Source: Luteirhabdus salina (GTDB lineage: Bacteria > Bacteroidota > Bacteroidia > Flavobacteriales > Flavobacteriaceae). From it: 64,000 bases of DNA. Within the stretch, counting starts at the first letter, position 1. Each line of letters begins with the position of its first letter. A model generated the notes under the pieces. It was not told where the DNA came from and searched no databases. It saw only the letters and a list, made by a program, of their open reading frames with translations. Location of the stretch: contig JALAHT010000002.1 of assembly GCA_025384855.1 (NCBI GenBank), forward strand, positions 248,001 through 312,000. The letters run 5' to 3'. This document shows positions 18,294-25,981 of the stretch, in pieces. Made by a program: the position numbers and the translations under genes.

Positions 18294-19457
18294 ATGAAGG
18301 CATTTTTATTTTCCCTCGGTCTAAGTCTGTTATTAGTTTCCTGTAGCAGCGTAAAACGAAATCAACAACTGCTATCTAGCGGCAATTACGATCAAGCTAT
18401 CGACTTGGCCGTAAAGAAGCTACAGCGTGACAAAAACAAGGATCGCTTCGACGAACATATTGTGTTGTTGGAGGAAGCCTATGAGAAAGCCGTTGAAGAC
18501 GATATGCGTCGCATTCGGTTTCTGAAGAAAAGCAACGAACCCAATGCTTCCCGACAATTATACTTCATATATACAGGATTGGAGAACCGTCAATTATTGA
18601 TTCGTCCACTTCTACCTCTTTATAGCGATAACTTGGGAAGAAATGCACAATTTAAGTTTAGCGATTATAGCAATGAAATTATTGCGGCCAAGCAAGACTA
18701 CGTGAAGGATTTATATGAAGAAGGTCTGGCGCAGAAAAACTTAAATACCGTTCCAGGGTTTCGGAAAGCCTATTATTTATTTTGTGACGTTGCCGAACTA
18801 CAACCGCATTACCGAAATGTGGATGCGGAATTGGAGGACACACGATTTTTAGGGACCAATTTTGTTCTGGTGCGACTTCAAAACAGAACAGGTCAGATAA
18901 TTCCACAGCGATTGGAACGTGAATTGTTAGACTTCAACACCTATGGATTGGATGACTTTTGGACCGAATATCACGGTCGACCAGAAAACGGATTGGACTA
19001 TCATTACGGAGTAGACTTGGTATTACAAAACATACTAATTTCGCCAGAACGTATTTCTGAAAAGGAATTCAATAGAAAAAGAAGAGTGAAGGAAAGCCCT
19101 AGAGGCGACTCCGATGAAGAGGATTCGATGGATGATGAAGAAGGTGATAACTATATTGTCGTAACGGCAAAGGTATTGCAAACCATTCAGGAGAAAGCCG
19201 TTGAAGTTTCAGGAAATGTGGTCTATCGTGATCTTGCTACGAATCAGAACATCAATCGATATCCCTTGGCATCCGGCTTCATCTTTGAAAACATATTCTC
19301 CAAATTTCGAGGTGATGAACGTGCTTTAACAGAAGATGACAGACGTAACATCAAAAACGATTTCGTACCCTTCCCGTCAAATGCTCAAATGGTTTTGGAT
19401 GCAGGAGACGACATTAAAGCGAAGTTGAAATCGATTTTAAACAACAATTCGTTCTAA
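18294..19457 (+). CDS. uncharacterised lipoprotein with helical repeat-like N-terminus
   Basis: The start is placed at the ATG at 18294, which gives a good lipoprotein signal (LLLVSCSS, Cys17); the longer frame from 18201 would overlap the fumarylacetoacetase gene. The 387-residue protein has a TPR-like beginning (LLSSGNYDQAIDLAVKKLQ), a central region rich in charged helices, an acidic low-complexity patch at about residues 270-285 (DSDEEDSMDDEEGDN), and a C-terminal beta-rich part. I do not recognise a named family beyond similarity in style to flavobacterial envelope lipoproteins. A perfect hairpin follows the stop. Confidence 0.75.
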   Translation: MKAFLFSLGLSLLLVSCSSVKRNQQLLSSGNYDQAIDLAVKKLQRDKNKDRFDEHIVLLEEAYEKAVEDDMRRIRFLKKSNEPNASRQLYFIYTGLENRQLLIRPLLPLYSDNLGRNAQFKFSDYSNEIIAAKQDYVKDLYEEGLAQKNLNTVPGFRKAYYLFCDVAELQPHYRNVDAELEDTRFLGTNFVLVRLQNRTGQIIPQRLERELLDFNTYGLDDFWTEYHGRPENGLDYHYGVDLVLQNILISPERISEKEFNRKRRVKESPRGDSDEEDSMDDEEGDNYIVVTAKVLQTIQEKAVEVSGNVVYRDLATNQNINRYPLASGFIFENIFSKFRGDERALTEDDRRNIKNDFVPFPSNAQMVLDAGDDIKAKLKSILNNNSF

Positions 19458-19461
19458 TCCC

Positions 19462-19494
19462 AGACCTCACAGGTTTCAAAAACCTGTGAGGTCT
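19462..19494. repeat. 15-bp perfect palindrome between convergent genes (terminator or dispersed repeat)
   Basis: AGACCTCACAGGTTT (19462-19476) and AAACCTGTGAGGTCT (19480-19494) pair perfectly around a 3-base loop. It sits exactly between two convergent genes, so it can end transcription on both strands, although T-runs are short. I recall near-identical palindromes as abundant intergenic elements in Bacteroidota genomes. Confidence 0.7.
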
Positions 19495-19500
19495 TAATAT

Positions 19501-19896
19501 TTATATAAATTTCAAAATTTGATTTGGACTAATGCTATGATGCGAAGCATGGTCTACCGCTTTCCCATCTTTTATAACAAGTAACTGCGGACTTTCGTGA
19601 TACACTTCAAAACGTGCGGCGATTTCGCTTGAAATATCCCTGTTCTGGAGCAAGTCTAAATAATAGAGCTTGGCTTCACTATCTGATAGTTCATAGGCTT
19701 TCTCAAACTGCTTCAATACCATCCGACTGATGCCACAACGGGTAGAATGTTTGAAAATAGCTACCGGCTTTTCCTTGCTTTCTTCAACAATCGTATCCAA
19801 TTGGTCCATCTTGTTCAACATATGCCAAGGCACTTCTTCTATTTCATCCTTGGCCACATCGCGTGGTGACTTCTTCAAAAAATCCAATAATCCCAT
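19501..19896 (-). CDS. ytxJ: bacillithiol system redox-active protein YtxJ
   Basis: A 131-residue thioredoxin-fold protein. The single active-site cysteine sits in FKHSTRCGISRM (about residues 49-60), the monothiol TRCxIS motif of YtxJ/BrxC-type bacilliredoxins, and SPQLLVIKDGKAV carries the cis-proline of the fold. In this family the cysteine is thought to remove bacillithiol from mixed disulfides. Its presence implies bacillithiol use, as known for several Bacteroidota, though no bsh biosynthesis gene is visible here. A TATTTTCG -7-like element with a TTG 23 bases upstream lies in front of it. Confidence 0.85.
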   Translation of the reverse strand: MGLLDFLKKSPRDVAKDEIEEVPWHMLNKMDQLDTIVEESKEKPVAIFKHSTRCGISRMVLKQFEKAYELSDSEAKLYYLDLLQNRDISSEIAARFEVYHESPQLLVIKDGKAVDHASHHSISPNQILKFI

Positions 19897-19994
19897 AATC
19901 TATAATAATCTAATAGTATTCACCTACGAAAATACAAAGATCTACAGGCTTTTCATCCAAAGAAAATGATAAAAGAAATCGCTTTGCGTGCGTC

Positions 19995-20032
19995 AAAATG
20001 TCTTACTAAAACCAATGTTTAGCAGACATTTT
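19995..20032. promoter_or_regulatory. candidate operator: inverted repeat upstream of clpB
   Basis: AAAATGTCTTACTAAA (19995-20010) is matched in inverted form by TTTAGCAGACATTTT (20018-20032). The right arm forms the short palindrome GACATTTTGTC (20025-20035); the left arm carries GTCAAAATGTC (19992-20002), the same motif with one change. It lies about 105 bases before the clpB ATG in the longest non-coding gap of the window (19897-20137). A heat-shock regulator is possible but unproven. Confidence 0.4.
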
Positions 20033-20137
20033 GTCGTCTTTAAAGCATGGCTCGAGTTTTGACTATTCCACTATGAAACTAAAAAAATAACGTAAAGGCG
20101 ATGGTGCTATCCATTTCCTTCAAACTAGATATAAGAA

Positions 20138-22744
20138 ATGAATTTTAACAATTTTACCATAAAAAGCCAAGAGGCCATACAGCGGGCACAGCAAATCGCC
20201 CAGCAATACGGTCACCAGCAAATCGAAAATGAACATATTTTCAAGGCTCTTTTTGATGTCGATGAAAATGTGACGCCTTTTTTGCTAAAGAAATTGAATG
20301 TAAACGTTTCCCTTCTACAGCAAGTGCTAGACAAACAATTGGAAAGTTTTGCAAAGGTGGAAGGTGGCGATATCATGCTGTCTCGTGAAGCGGGCAAAAC
20401 CGTAAATGAAGCTAGTAATATCGCTCAGAAGATGAAAGATGAATATGTGTCTGTGGAGCATTTACTATTGGCAATCTTCAATTCAAAAAGTAGCATTGCT
20501 CAAAGTTTAAAGGACCAAGGTGTAACTGAGAAAGGATTGAAAGCCGCTATCGAAGAACTTCGAAAAGGCGACCGAGTTACTTCCCAAAGTGCTGAAGAGA
20601 CATATAATTCCTTAAATAAATATGCTCGTAACCTGAACCAGCTGGCCAAGGATGGCAAATTGGATCCGGTTATCGGTCGCGATGAGGAAATTAGAAGAAT
20701 TTTACAGATTCTATCCCGACGTACCAAAAACAACCCAATGTTGGTCGGTGAACCGGGAACCGGTAAAACAGCTATCGCCGAAGGCCTTGCCCATCGAATC
20801 GTGGATGGCGATGTGCCCGAAAACCTAAAGAGCAAACAGATTTTCTCGTTGGATATGGGAGCATTAATCGCAGGTGCTAAGTTTAAAGGTGAATTTGAAG
20901 AACGCTTAAAAGCGGTTATTAAGGAAGTAACGACAAGCGATGGCGATATCGTGCTGTTTATAGACGAAATCCATACCCTCGTGGGTGCTGGAGGTGGTCA
21001 GGGAGCCATGGATGCCGCGAATATTTTGAAACCAGCGTTGGCGCGTGGCGAACTGCGTGCAATCGGCGCAACCACTTTGGATGAATATCAGAAATATTTT
21101 GAAAAGGATAAGGCATTGGAACGGCGTTTCCAAAAAGTTACGGTCGATGAGCCCGATACCGAAAGTGCTATTTCCATTCTTCGTGGAATTAAAGAGAAGT
21201 ATGAAACGCACCACAAGGTTCGGATAAAAGATGAAGCCATTATCGCTGCGGTGGAACTATCGCAACGCTACATTACCAATCGCTTTTTGCCCGATAAGGC
21301 TATCGATTTAATGGATGAAGCAGCCAGTAAACTTCGTATGGAAATCAATTCCAAACCAGAAGAATTGGACGTGCTGGACCGAAAGATCATGCAGTTGGAA
21401 ATTGAAATTGAGGCGATCAAACGTGAAAAGGATGAAGCAAAGCTGAAATCGCTTCGCGCCGATCTCGCGAATCTTAAGGAAGAACGCAACGAGCTGAATG
21501 CGAAGTGGCAGAGCGAAAAAGAGGTCGTGGATAATGTCCAAAACCTAAAACAGGAAATCGAAAATCTTCGATTGGAAGCAGAGCGCGCCGAGCGTGAAGG
21601 CGACTTCGGAAAGGTGGCTGAACTTCGCTATGGAAAGATCAAGGATGCTCAGGAAGCATTAACGAAACTTGAAACTGAATTAGCCGAAAACCAAAGCGGA
21701 AGTTCGCTGATTAAAGAGGAAGTAACCAATGAAGATATCGCTGAAGTTGTCGCCAAATGGACCGGAATCCCCGTTACCAAGATGCTTCAAAGCGAACGGG
21801 AGAAATTGCTGAAATTGGAGGATCGACTTCACAAGCGCGTCGTGGGTCAGGAGGAAGCCATCGTGGCTGTTAGTGATGCCATTCGAAGAAGTCGTGCCGG
21901 ACTTCAGGACGAGAAGAAACCGATTGGTTCTTTCCTTTTCCTAGGTACTACCGGTGTCGGTAAAACGGAGTTGGCAAAGGCTTTGGCCGAATATCTTTTC
22001 AACGATGAAAACGCGATGACACGAATCGATATGAGTGAGTATCAGGAACGTCACAGCGTAAGTAGATTGGTAGGTGCTCCTCCAGGATATGTCGGCTATG
22101 ATGAAGGTGGTCAGTTGACCGAGGCTGTTCGTCGCAAGCCCTATTCTGTCGTATTATTGGATGAAATTGAAAAGGCACATCCCGATACCTTCAACATTTT
22201 GCTGCAGGTGTTGGATGAAGGACGTCTAACCGATAACAAAGGGCGCGTTGCCGATTTCAAGAATACGATTATCATTATGACCAGTAATATGGGAAGCCAT
22301 ATCATTCAGGAGAAATTTGATAGCGTGAAGGATCCCGACACCGCCATGGAAAGCGCCAAGGTTGAAGTGCTTGGGCTATTAAAGCAACAGGTACGACCTG
22401 AGTTCCTGAACCGTATCGATGATATCATTATGTTCACGCCGTTGACGCGAAACGATATCAAGGAAATCGTAGAACTTCAGTTGAAAGGCGTTTCAAAAAT
22501 GCTTTCCAAACAGCATATTACGATTGATGCTACGGAAGAAGCGATTGCTTATTTAGCTGAAAAAGGCTTCGACCCCCAATACGGAGCACGACCGGTGAAA
22601 CGGGTGATACAAAAAGAGGTCTTGAACGAACTTTCAAAAGAAATACTTGCTGGAAAGATTAAGACCGACAGTATTATTCTGGTCGATAGTTTTGAAGACA
22701 CCCTCGTCTTCCGAAACCAAACCGATTTGGTGGAAGACAATTGA
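20138..22744 (+). CDS. clpB: ATP-dependent disaggregase ClpB
   Basis: The 868-residue AAA+ chaperone rescues aggregated proteins with DnaK. Domains in order: Clp N domain (about 1-145, [21 protein letters not shown]); AAA-1 with Walker A GEPGTGKT near 205 and [10 protein letters not shown]; a long coiled-coil middle domain at about 400-525, which identifies ClpB rather than ClpA/C; AAA-2 with Walker A GTTGVGKT near 610 and a [11 protein letters not shown] pore loop; and a C-terminal D2-small domain ([10 protein letters not shown]-like [10 protein letters not shown]). Length is typical. It stands alone with an unusual inverted repeat upstream and a terminator downstream. Confidence 0.97.
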   Translation: MNFNNFTIKSQEAIQRAQQIAQQYGHQQIENEHIFKALFDVDENVTPFLLKKLNVNVSLLQQVLDKQLESFAKVEGGDIMLSREAGKTVNEASNIAQKMKDEYVSVEHLLLAIFNSKSSIAQSLKDQGVTEKGLKAAIEELRKGDRVTSQSAEETYNSLNKYARNLNQLAKDGKLDPVIGRDEEIRRILQILSRRTKNNPMLVGEPGTGKTAIAEGLAHRIVDGDVPENLKSKQIFSLDMGALIAGAKFKGEFEERLKAVIKEVTTSDGDIVLFIDEIHTLVGAGGGQGAMDAANILKPALARGELRAIGATTLDEYQKYFEKDKALERRFQKVTVDEPDTESAISILRGIKEKYETHHKVRIKDEAIIAAVELSQRYITNRFLPDKAIDLMDEAASKLRMEINSKPEELDVLDRKIMQLEIEIEAIKREKDEAKLKSLRADLANLKEERNELNAKWQSEKEVVDNVQNLKQEIENLRLEAERAEREGDFGKVAELRYGKIKDAQEALTKLETELAENQSGSSLIKEEVTNEDIAEVVAKWTGIPVTKMLQSEREKLLKLEDRLHKRVVGQEEAIVAVSDAIRRSRAGLQDEKKPIGSFLFLGTTGVGKTELAKALAEYLFNDENAMTRIDMSEYQERHSVSRLVGAPPGYVGYDEGGQLTEAVRRKPYSVVLLDEIEKAHPDTFNILLQVLDEGRLTDNKGRVADFKNTIIIMTSNMGSHIIQEKFDSVKDPDTAMESAKVEVLGLLKQQVRPEFLNRIDDIIMFTPLTRNDIKEIVELQLKGVSKMLSKQHITIDATEEAIAYLAEKGFDPQYGARPVKRVIQKEVLNELSKEILAGKIKTDSIILVDSFEDTLVFRNQTDLVEDN

Positions 22745-22821
22745 ACTGGGCTGGAGCTTGCCTAGCGACGTGCTATCATCAGTTAAAAGCTCCGATTTTT
22801 CATAATTTGGTTGGTTAGTTG

Positions 22822-22853
22822 AAAGCACCCCTTCATTTGAAAGGGTGCTTTTT
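22822..22853. terminator. terminator between clpB and the convergent lipoprotein gene
   Basis: AAAGCACCCCTT pairs with AAGGGTGCTTT (one bulge), then a T-run; it can also serve the minus-strand genes ending at 22858. Confidence 0.8.
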
Positions 22854-22857
22854 TATA

Positions 22858-23499
22858 CTATTGAAGCGTAATGTCTACTGTACCCCCTTCTTGTCCAGTA
22901 GCTGCCCCATGTTCAAAATACCAATTGCCCTCAAGTGCCGCGGCATTGTTTGTCTGGCTAATGGTTGCTCTAACCGAGTAATCTTCATCAGTATCCTCGT
23001 AGGTGTAATCGGCTACCACTTCATCTCCATTCACAACAAAAGTTCCGGATCCAATAGTTGGGTCGCTGGAACTATTCGCAAGTACCGTACACGTTCCATC
23101 GTCGAAGAACTCCATAGCAAAATAGGAAGATCCACTATAAGTACCTTCAAAAAAGCCTTGAAGTGGATTTTCAAGTGTGAAGGGAACCGTAACCTGTCCT
23201 GCCGAATTGGCTACCAGGACTTGAAAATCATGACTGCCTGCTGGTAAAAGCTTCGTCCATGTTATCTTTCCGGTGGTGCTATTAATAGAAGTGCCATCGG
23301 GATTCCCATCCATTGAAAAACTTCCTTGTTCGCCATTCCATTCAATACTGGGCGATACAGAATTACCTTCGGTATAAAAAATGGCATTGGCGGTGGTTTC
23401 GGAATATTGAACGGTAGGGGTAGTTACAGAACCACTATCATCCTCTTCACATGATGTAATAAATATGGTGATCAGCACTAGGGTGAAAAATTTTCTCAT
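22858..23499 (-). CDS. uncharacterised lipoprotein with Ig/cadherin-like domain
   Basis: A 213-residue lipoprotein (lipobox FITSC, Cys17) with an acidic linker EEDDSG. Residues about 30-110 read like a putative Ig/cadherin-like domain (SPSIEWNGEQGSFS, GTSINSTTGKITWTKLLPAGSHDFQVLV). Residues about 115-213 form a second beta-rich domain (FEGTYSGSSYFAMEFFDDGTCTV-like, ending GGTVDITLQ). No enzymatic motif is seen. It is the last gene of a minus-strand series following the hybrid regulator, 49 bases behind its neighbour. Confidence 0.65.
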   Translation of the reverse strand: MRKFFTLVLITIFITSCEEDDSGSVTTPTVQYSETTANAIFYTEGNSVSPSIEWNGEQGSFSMDGNPDGTSINSTTGKITWTKLLPAGSHDFQVLVANSAGQVTVPFTLENPLQGFFEGTYSGSSYFAMEFFDDGTCTVLANSSSDPTIGSGTFVVNGDEVVADYTYEDTDEDYSVRATISQTNNAAALEGNWYFEHGAATGQEGGTVDITLQ

Positions 23500-23548
23500 A
23501 ATTTTAATTTGGTTTGTATTACTATTGATTTTGTTGAAACAATCTAAT

Positions 23549-24367
23549 TTACAATCCGACAGTGATCCAGCGGTCGATCGTAATTGACTTCTTTTCGACT
23601 TCGCGATAGGTTATTTTTAACGTGATTGGCTGTTGGTTGTCGCCCTCCTTCACCAGAAATTCGGCTGAAGCACCGTTGCCCTGCATATCCTTCCGATACA
23701 TTTCATCGACCACATACGGTTGCACATCGATGATAGAAACAGGCGTTTCATTAGGTGGAAATTGATAAAAAATAAATTTTTCATCGTTTCGCGTCATGCT
23801 AGAATTATCCATGAGCTTCACTTTAGTTCCTAATAGTTCAACCGTCGGATTTTCATATAGCGATGCTACCGTAACGGTTTTTTCCTTCGCCTCGGCATTC
23901 CCATCACTTTTGGAATAGCCTACCTTCATTTTTACATACACTTTTGAGGCATTTGAATCAGGCAGCGCCATTTCTGTCTTCAACACCGCTTTAAAGCCAA
24001 TGGTATCGTACATTTTTTTCCACTGGTCGAGTGGCAGCAAACCGTCTGTTCTAGTGGTGAATCGATATCGCCCTTGTTCTGCTAAGCGTTTCGATTCGGC
24101 TTCATATGCAGCGATAGCCTCTTCGTGTGCCGCTATTAAATCGCGGCCGGTATCATCTTTAAACTCCAGCAGCTCGGTAGTGGCTCCATCCACGGCATTG
24201 AAATCCGCTGCCTTCACCCAGAAATCGATCGCTATCTTATTGTTCGAAAAAGACTCTCCTGGAATTCCTCTCTCTACTTCCATTCTTACTACTTCAACTT
24301 CCTGTGAAAAGGAAGTCACAACACAGAAGATTAGGGTTGCGGTAATCAGTATGTTCTTACATCGCAT
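23549..24367 (-). CDS. uncharacterised exported protein
   Basis: The start is set at the ATG at 24367, giving MRCKNILITATLIFCVVTSFSQ, a good signal peptide; the longer frame adds 18 polar residues before it. The 272-residue product has a beta-rich N-terminal part (KIAIDFWVKAADF), a helical charged stretch at about 75-100 (AAHEEAIAAYEAESKRLAEQ), and beta-rich C-terminal segments ending in ITIDRWITVGL. I do not recognise the family. It starts 25 bases after the small membrane protein gene and is probably co-transcribed with it. Confidence 0.65.
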   Translation of the reverse strand: MRCKNILITATLIFCVVTSFSQEVEVVRMEVERGIPGESFSNNKIAIDFWVKAADFNAVDGATTELLEFKDDTGRDLIAAHEEAIAAYEAESKRLAEQGRYRFTTRTDGLLPLDQWKKMYDTIGFKAVLKTEMALPDSNASKVYVKMKVGYSKSDGNAEAKEKTVTVASLYENPTVELLGTKVKLMDNSSMTRNDEKFIFYQFPPNETPVSIIDVQPYVVDEMYRKDMQGNGASAEFLVKEGDNQQPITLKITYREVEKKSITIDRWITVGL

Positions 24368-24392
24368 AGTTCTTGGGTTAATCTTCTTCACC

Positions 24393-24761
24393 TTACTGTA
24401 TATTTTTGAACCATTCTTCAAACTTCTTCCCTACCATAGGTACAGGTTTTTTCTTCTCATTTACGGCATTCATCAATCCCATTACCCATAAATAAATCAT
24501 GAAGATCGTTCCTACAAGGCTTACAATCCATCCAAGGATAGGAATAATATTAATTACGGTTAAGGCTAATCCAAGACATCCAAGCCCTAAAGATTGCCGA
24601 ATATGGTAGCTGGCAAATTCATTCTTTTTATCGTTGTTCATTACAAAAGCAATGATAAGTCCGATAAGGGTGATGTATGCGATGATGGCGATATTCTTCC
24701 CTTCTGCAGTCGAAGTGGGTTGTGCCGTGGTCGTGGTGTTCGTAGTGTTGGTGTTTTCCAT
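24393..24761 (-). CDS. small DUF4870-like membrane protein
   Basis: With the start at the ATG at 24761 the product has 122 residues: a Thr/Asn-rich N-terminus (MENTNTTNTTTTAQ), then about three membrane helices (IAIIAYITLIGLIIAFVM; LGLGCLGLALTVINIIPILG; IVSLVGTIFMIYLWVMG) and a Lys-rich cytoplasmic end. The order matches Tic20/DUF4870-like proteins, including the FASYHIRQS loop after the first helix. The role of that family is unknown. The longer frame to 24818 adds a polar segment without support. Confidence 0.7.
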   Translation of the reverse strand: MENTNTTNTTTTAQPTSTAEGKNIAIIAYITLIGLIIAFVMNNDKKNEFASYHIRQSLGLGCLGLALTVINIIPILGWIVSLVGTIFMIYLWVMGLMNAVNEKKKPVPMVGKKFEEWFKNIQ

Positions 24762-24941
24762 TTTATTGTTGTGTTTTTGAATTGTCTTGTTAAAAACCGT
24801 TCCCGACTGATTCACCATACCTCCAAAAGTCTCCTCTTCTTTTGAAAATATCGGTTCTTGGTTTATTGGGAACTACTTCCTAATACGTGAAAATTGCTCA
24901 GGGGAACGGCGTTATGTAATTAGTTGCCAATTGATTATTGG

Positions 24942-25817
24942 TTAGAACGTTTGATAATCGCTCTTTGAAATAGTGAAAGGAGCTTCCTCTAATTTCACGC
25001 AAGTCATGGTCATATCGTTGCGGTTAGAATTCTTTTCGTCCATATGCATTTGCATTACAAGCCCTTCCGCATCTCCTTTCTTTAACCATTCTGGATTGAA
25101 ACCTTTCGGCATTTTATCGCTCTGACCATAGACATCATTGAAGCTTACCGGAACATCGAAGGTGACATACATTGTAATTTTGTATTCATCGTTTTCAATT
25201 TCGAAGCCATCGCAATCGTACCCAAGTATGGTCTTTCCCGCGATCTTCTTCATCTTATAATCTTCTATCTCACTATTTTCAGCGGCCGTTTCGGCAATAT
25301 TTTTGGGCATTTTAGAGGCTGTAGCCATTTTACGGCCCTCTTGATTCATAAACATAACCATAAGCTTCGACTGGTTATCGTATACCATAAAGGTGTTCAT
25401 AGCCATTTCTTGTTTATCTTGATAAAACTTAGCTCCCCAATACGGCGCATCTTCCTTGAGAAAATATTCCACCTCCATATTGTTTTGCTCCTTTTTCATT
25501 TCCATTTTCAGGCGATATACCCATTCGAAAGAATACTGCGACGGCACATTTTCCATTTTTCCGCCCATCATCCCTCCCATTGGAAAGGAAGATCGATTGT
25601 CATTGTTTCCAGCATCGTTCTCTTTGCCATCGCCTTCCAGGACATCGTCCATTACCTCACCAGTTTCCTTTGAAGCCTTATCGGCTGTTTTTCGGTGAAT
25701 GGTATTTTCGACGCTCTTCTCTACTTTCTTTTTTAGTTTTTTGAAAAATTGTGCCTCTGCCTGAAACGAAAAAGCAGTCAGGCAACCTACTACAAGTAAT
25801 AATTTTACGGTTTTCAT
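24942..25817 (-). CDS. DUF4412-like exported protein
   Basis: A 291-residue protein with a cleaved signal peptide (about 1-22, FSFQAEAQ). It has a basic/helical segment (FFKKLKKKVEKSVENTI), a Met/Gly-rich linker (FPMGGMMGGKM) and a beta-rich domain with many Met residues (YSFEWVYRLKMEMKK; KIAGKTILGYDCDGFEIE; ITMYVTF). The KxIxGYxCxGF pattern is the one I associate with DUF4412, thought to adopt an outer-membrane-lipoprotein-carrier-like fold. It is the first gene after the hybrid sensor, with a 164-base gap that contains a candidate operator. Confidence 0.7.
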   Translation of the reverse strand: MKTVKLLLVVGCLTAFSFQAEAQFFKKLKKKVEKSVENTIHRKTADKASKETGEVMDDVLEGDGKENDAGNNDNRSSFPMGGMMGGKMENVPSQYSFEWVYRLKMEMKKEQNNMEVEYFLKEDAPYWGAKFYQDKQEMAMNTFMVYDNQSKLMVMFMNQEGRKMATASKMPKNIAETAAENSEIEDYKMKKIAGKTILGYDCDGFEIENDEYKITMYVTFDVPVSFNDVYGQSDKMPKGFNPEWLKKGDAEGLVMQMHMDEKNSNRNDMTMTCVKLEEAPFTISKSDYQTF

Positions 25818-25911
25818 CGTGTTGGATTTATTTGGTTTTAAGGGGAATCATCATCCGATTGATTTTACACCCATAAAAGTATTTCCAAGCCAGGAGAAGG
25901 GGTTGCTTGAA

Positions 25912-25940
25912 TGTAACAAATGCTTGTTTATTTGTAACAA
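25912..25940. promoter_or_regulatory. direct repeats TGTAACAA spaced 21 bp (candidate AraC/HTCS operator)
   Basis: TGTAACAA occurs at 25912-25919 and again at 25933-25940, exactly 21 bp start to start, each preceded by TT-N3. Two helical turns is the spacing known for tandem AraC-family half-sites. The pair lies between the hybrid regulator (which ends in an AraC-type domain) and the DUF4412 gene, about 95-125 bases before its ATG; TACTTTTA on the minus strand (25875-25882) could be its -7 box. Confidence 0.5.
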
Positions 25941-25981
25941 GACGCTGTAATGCAGTAAATTAAAGAATCAACAAATAAAAA

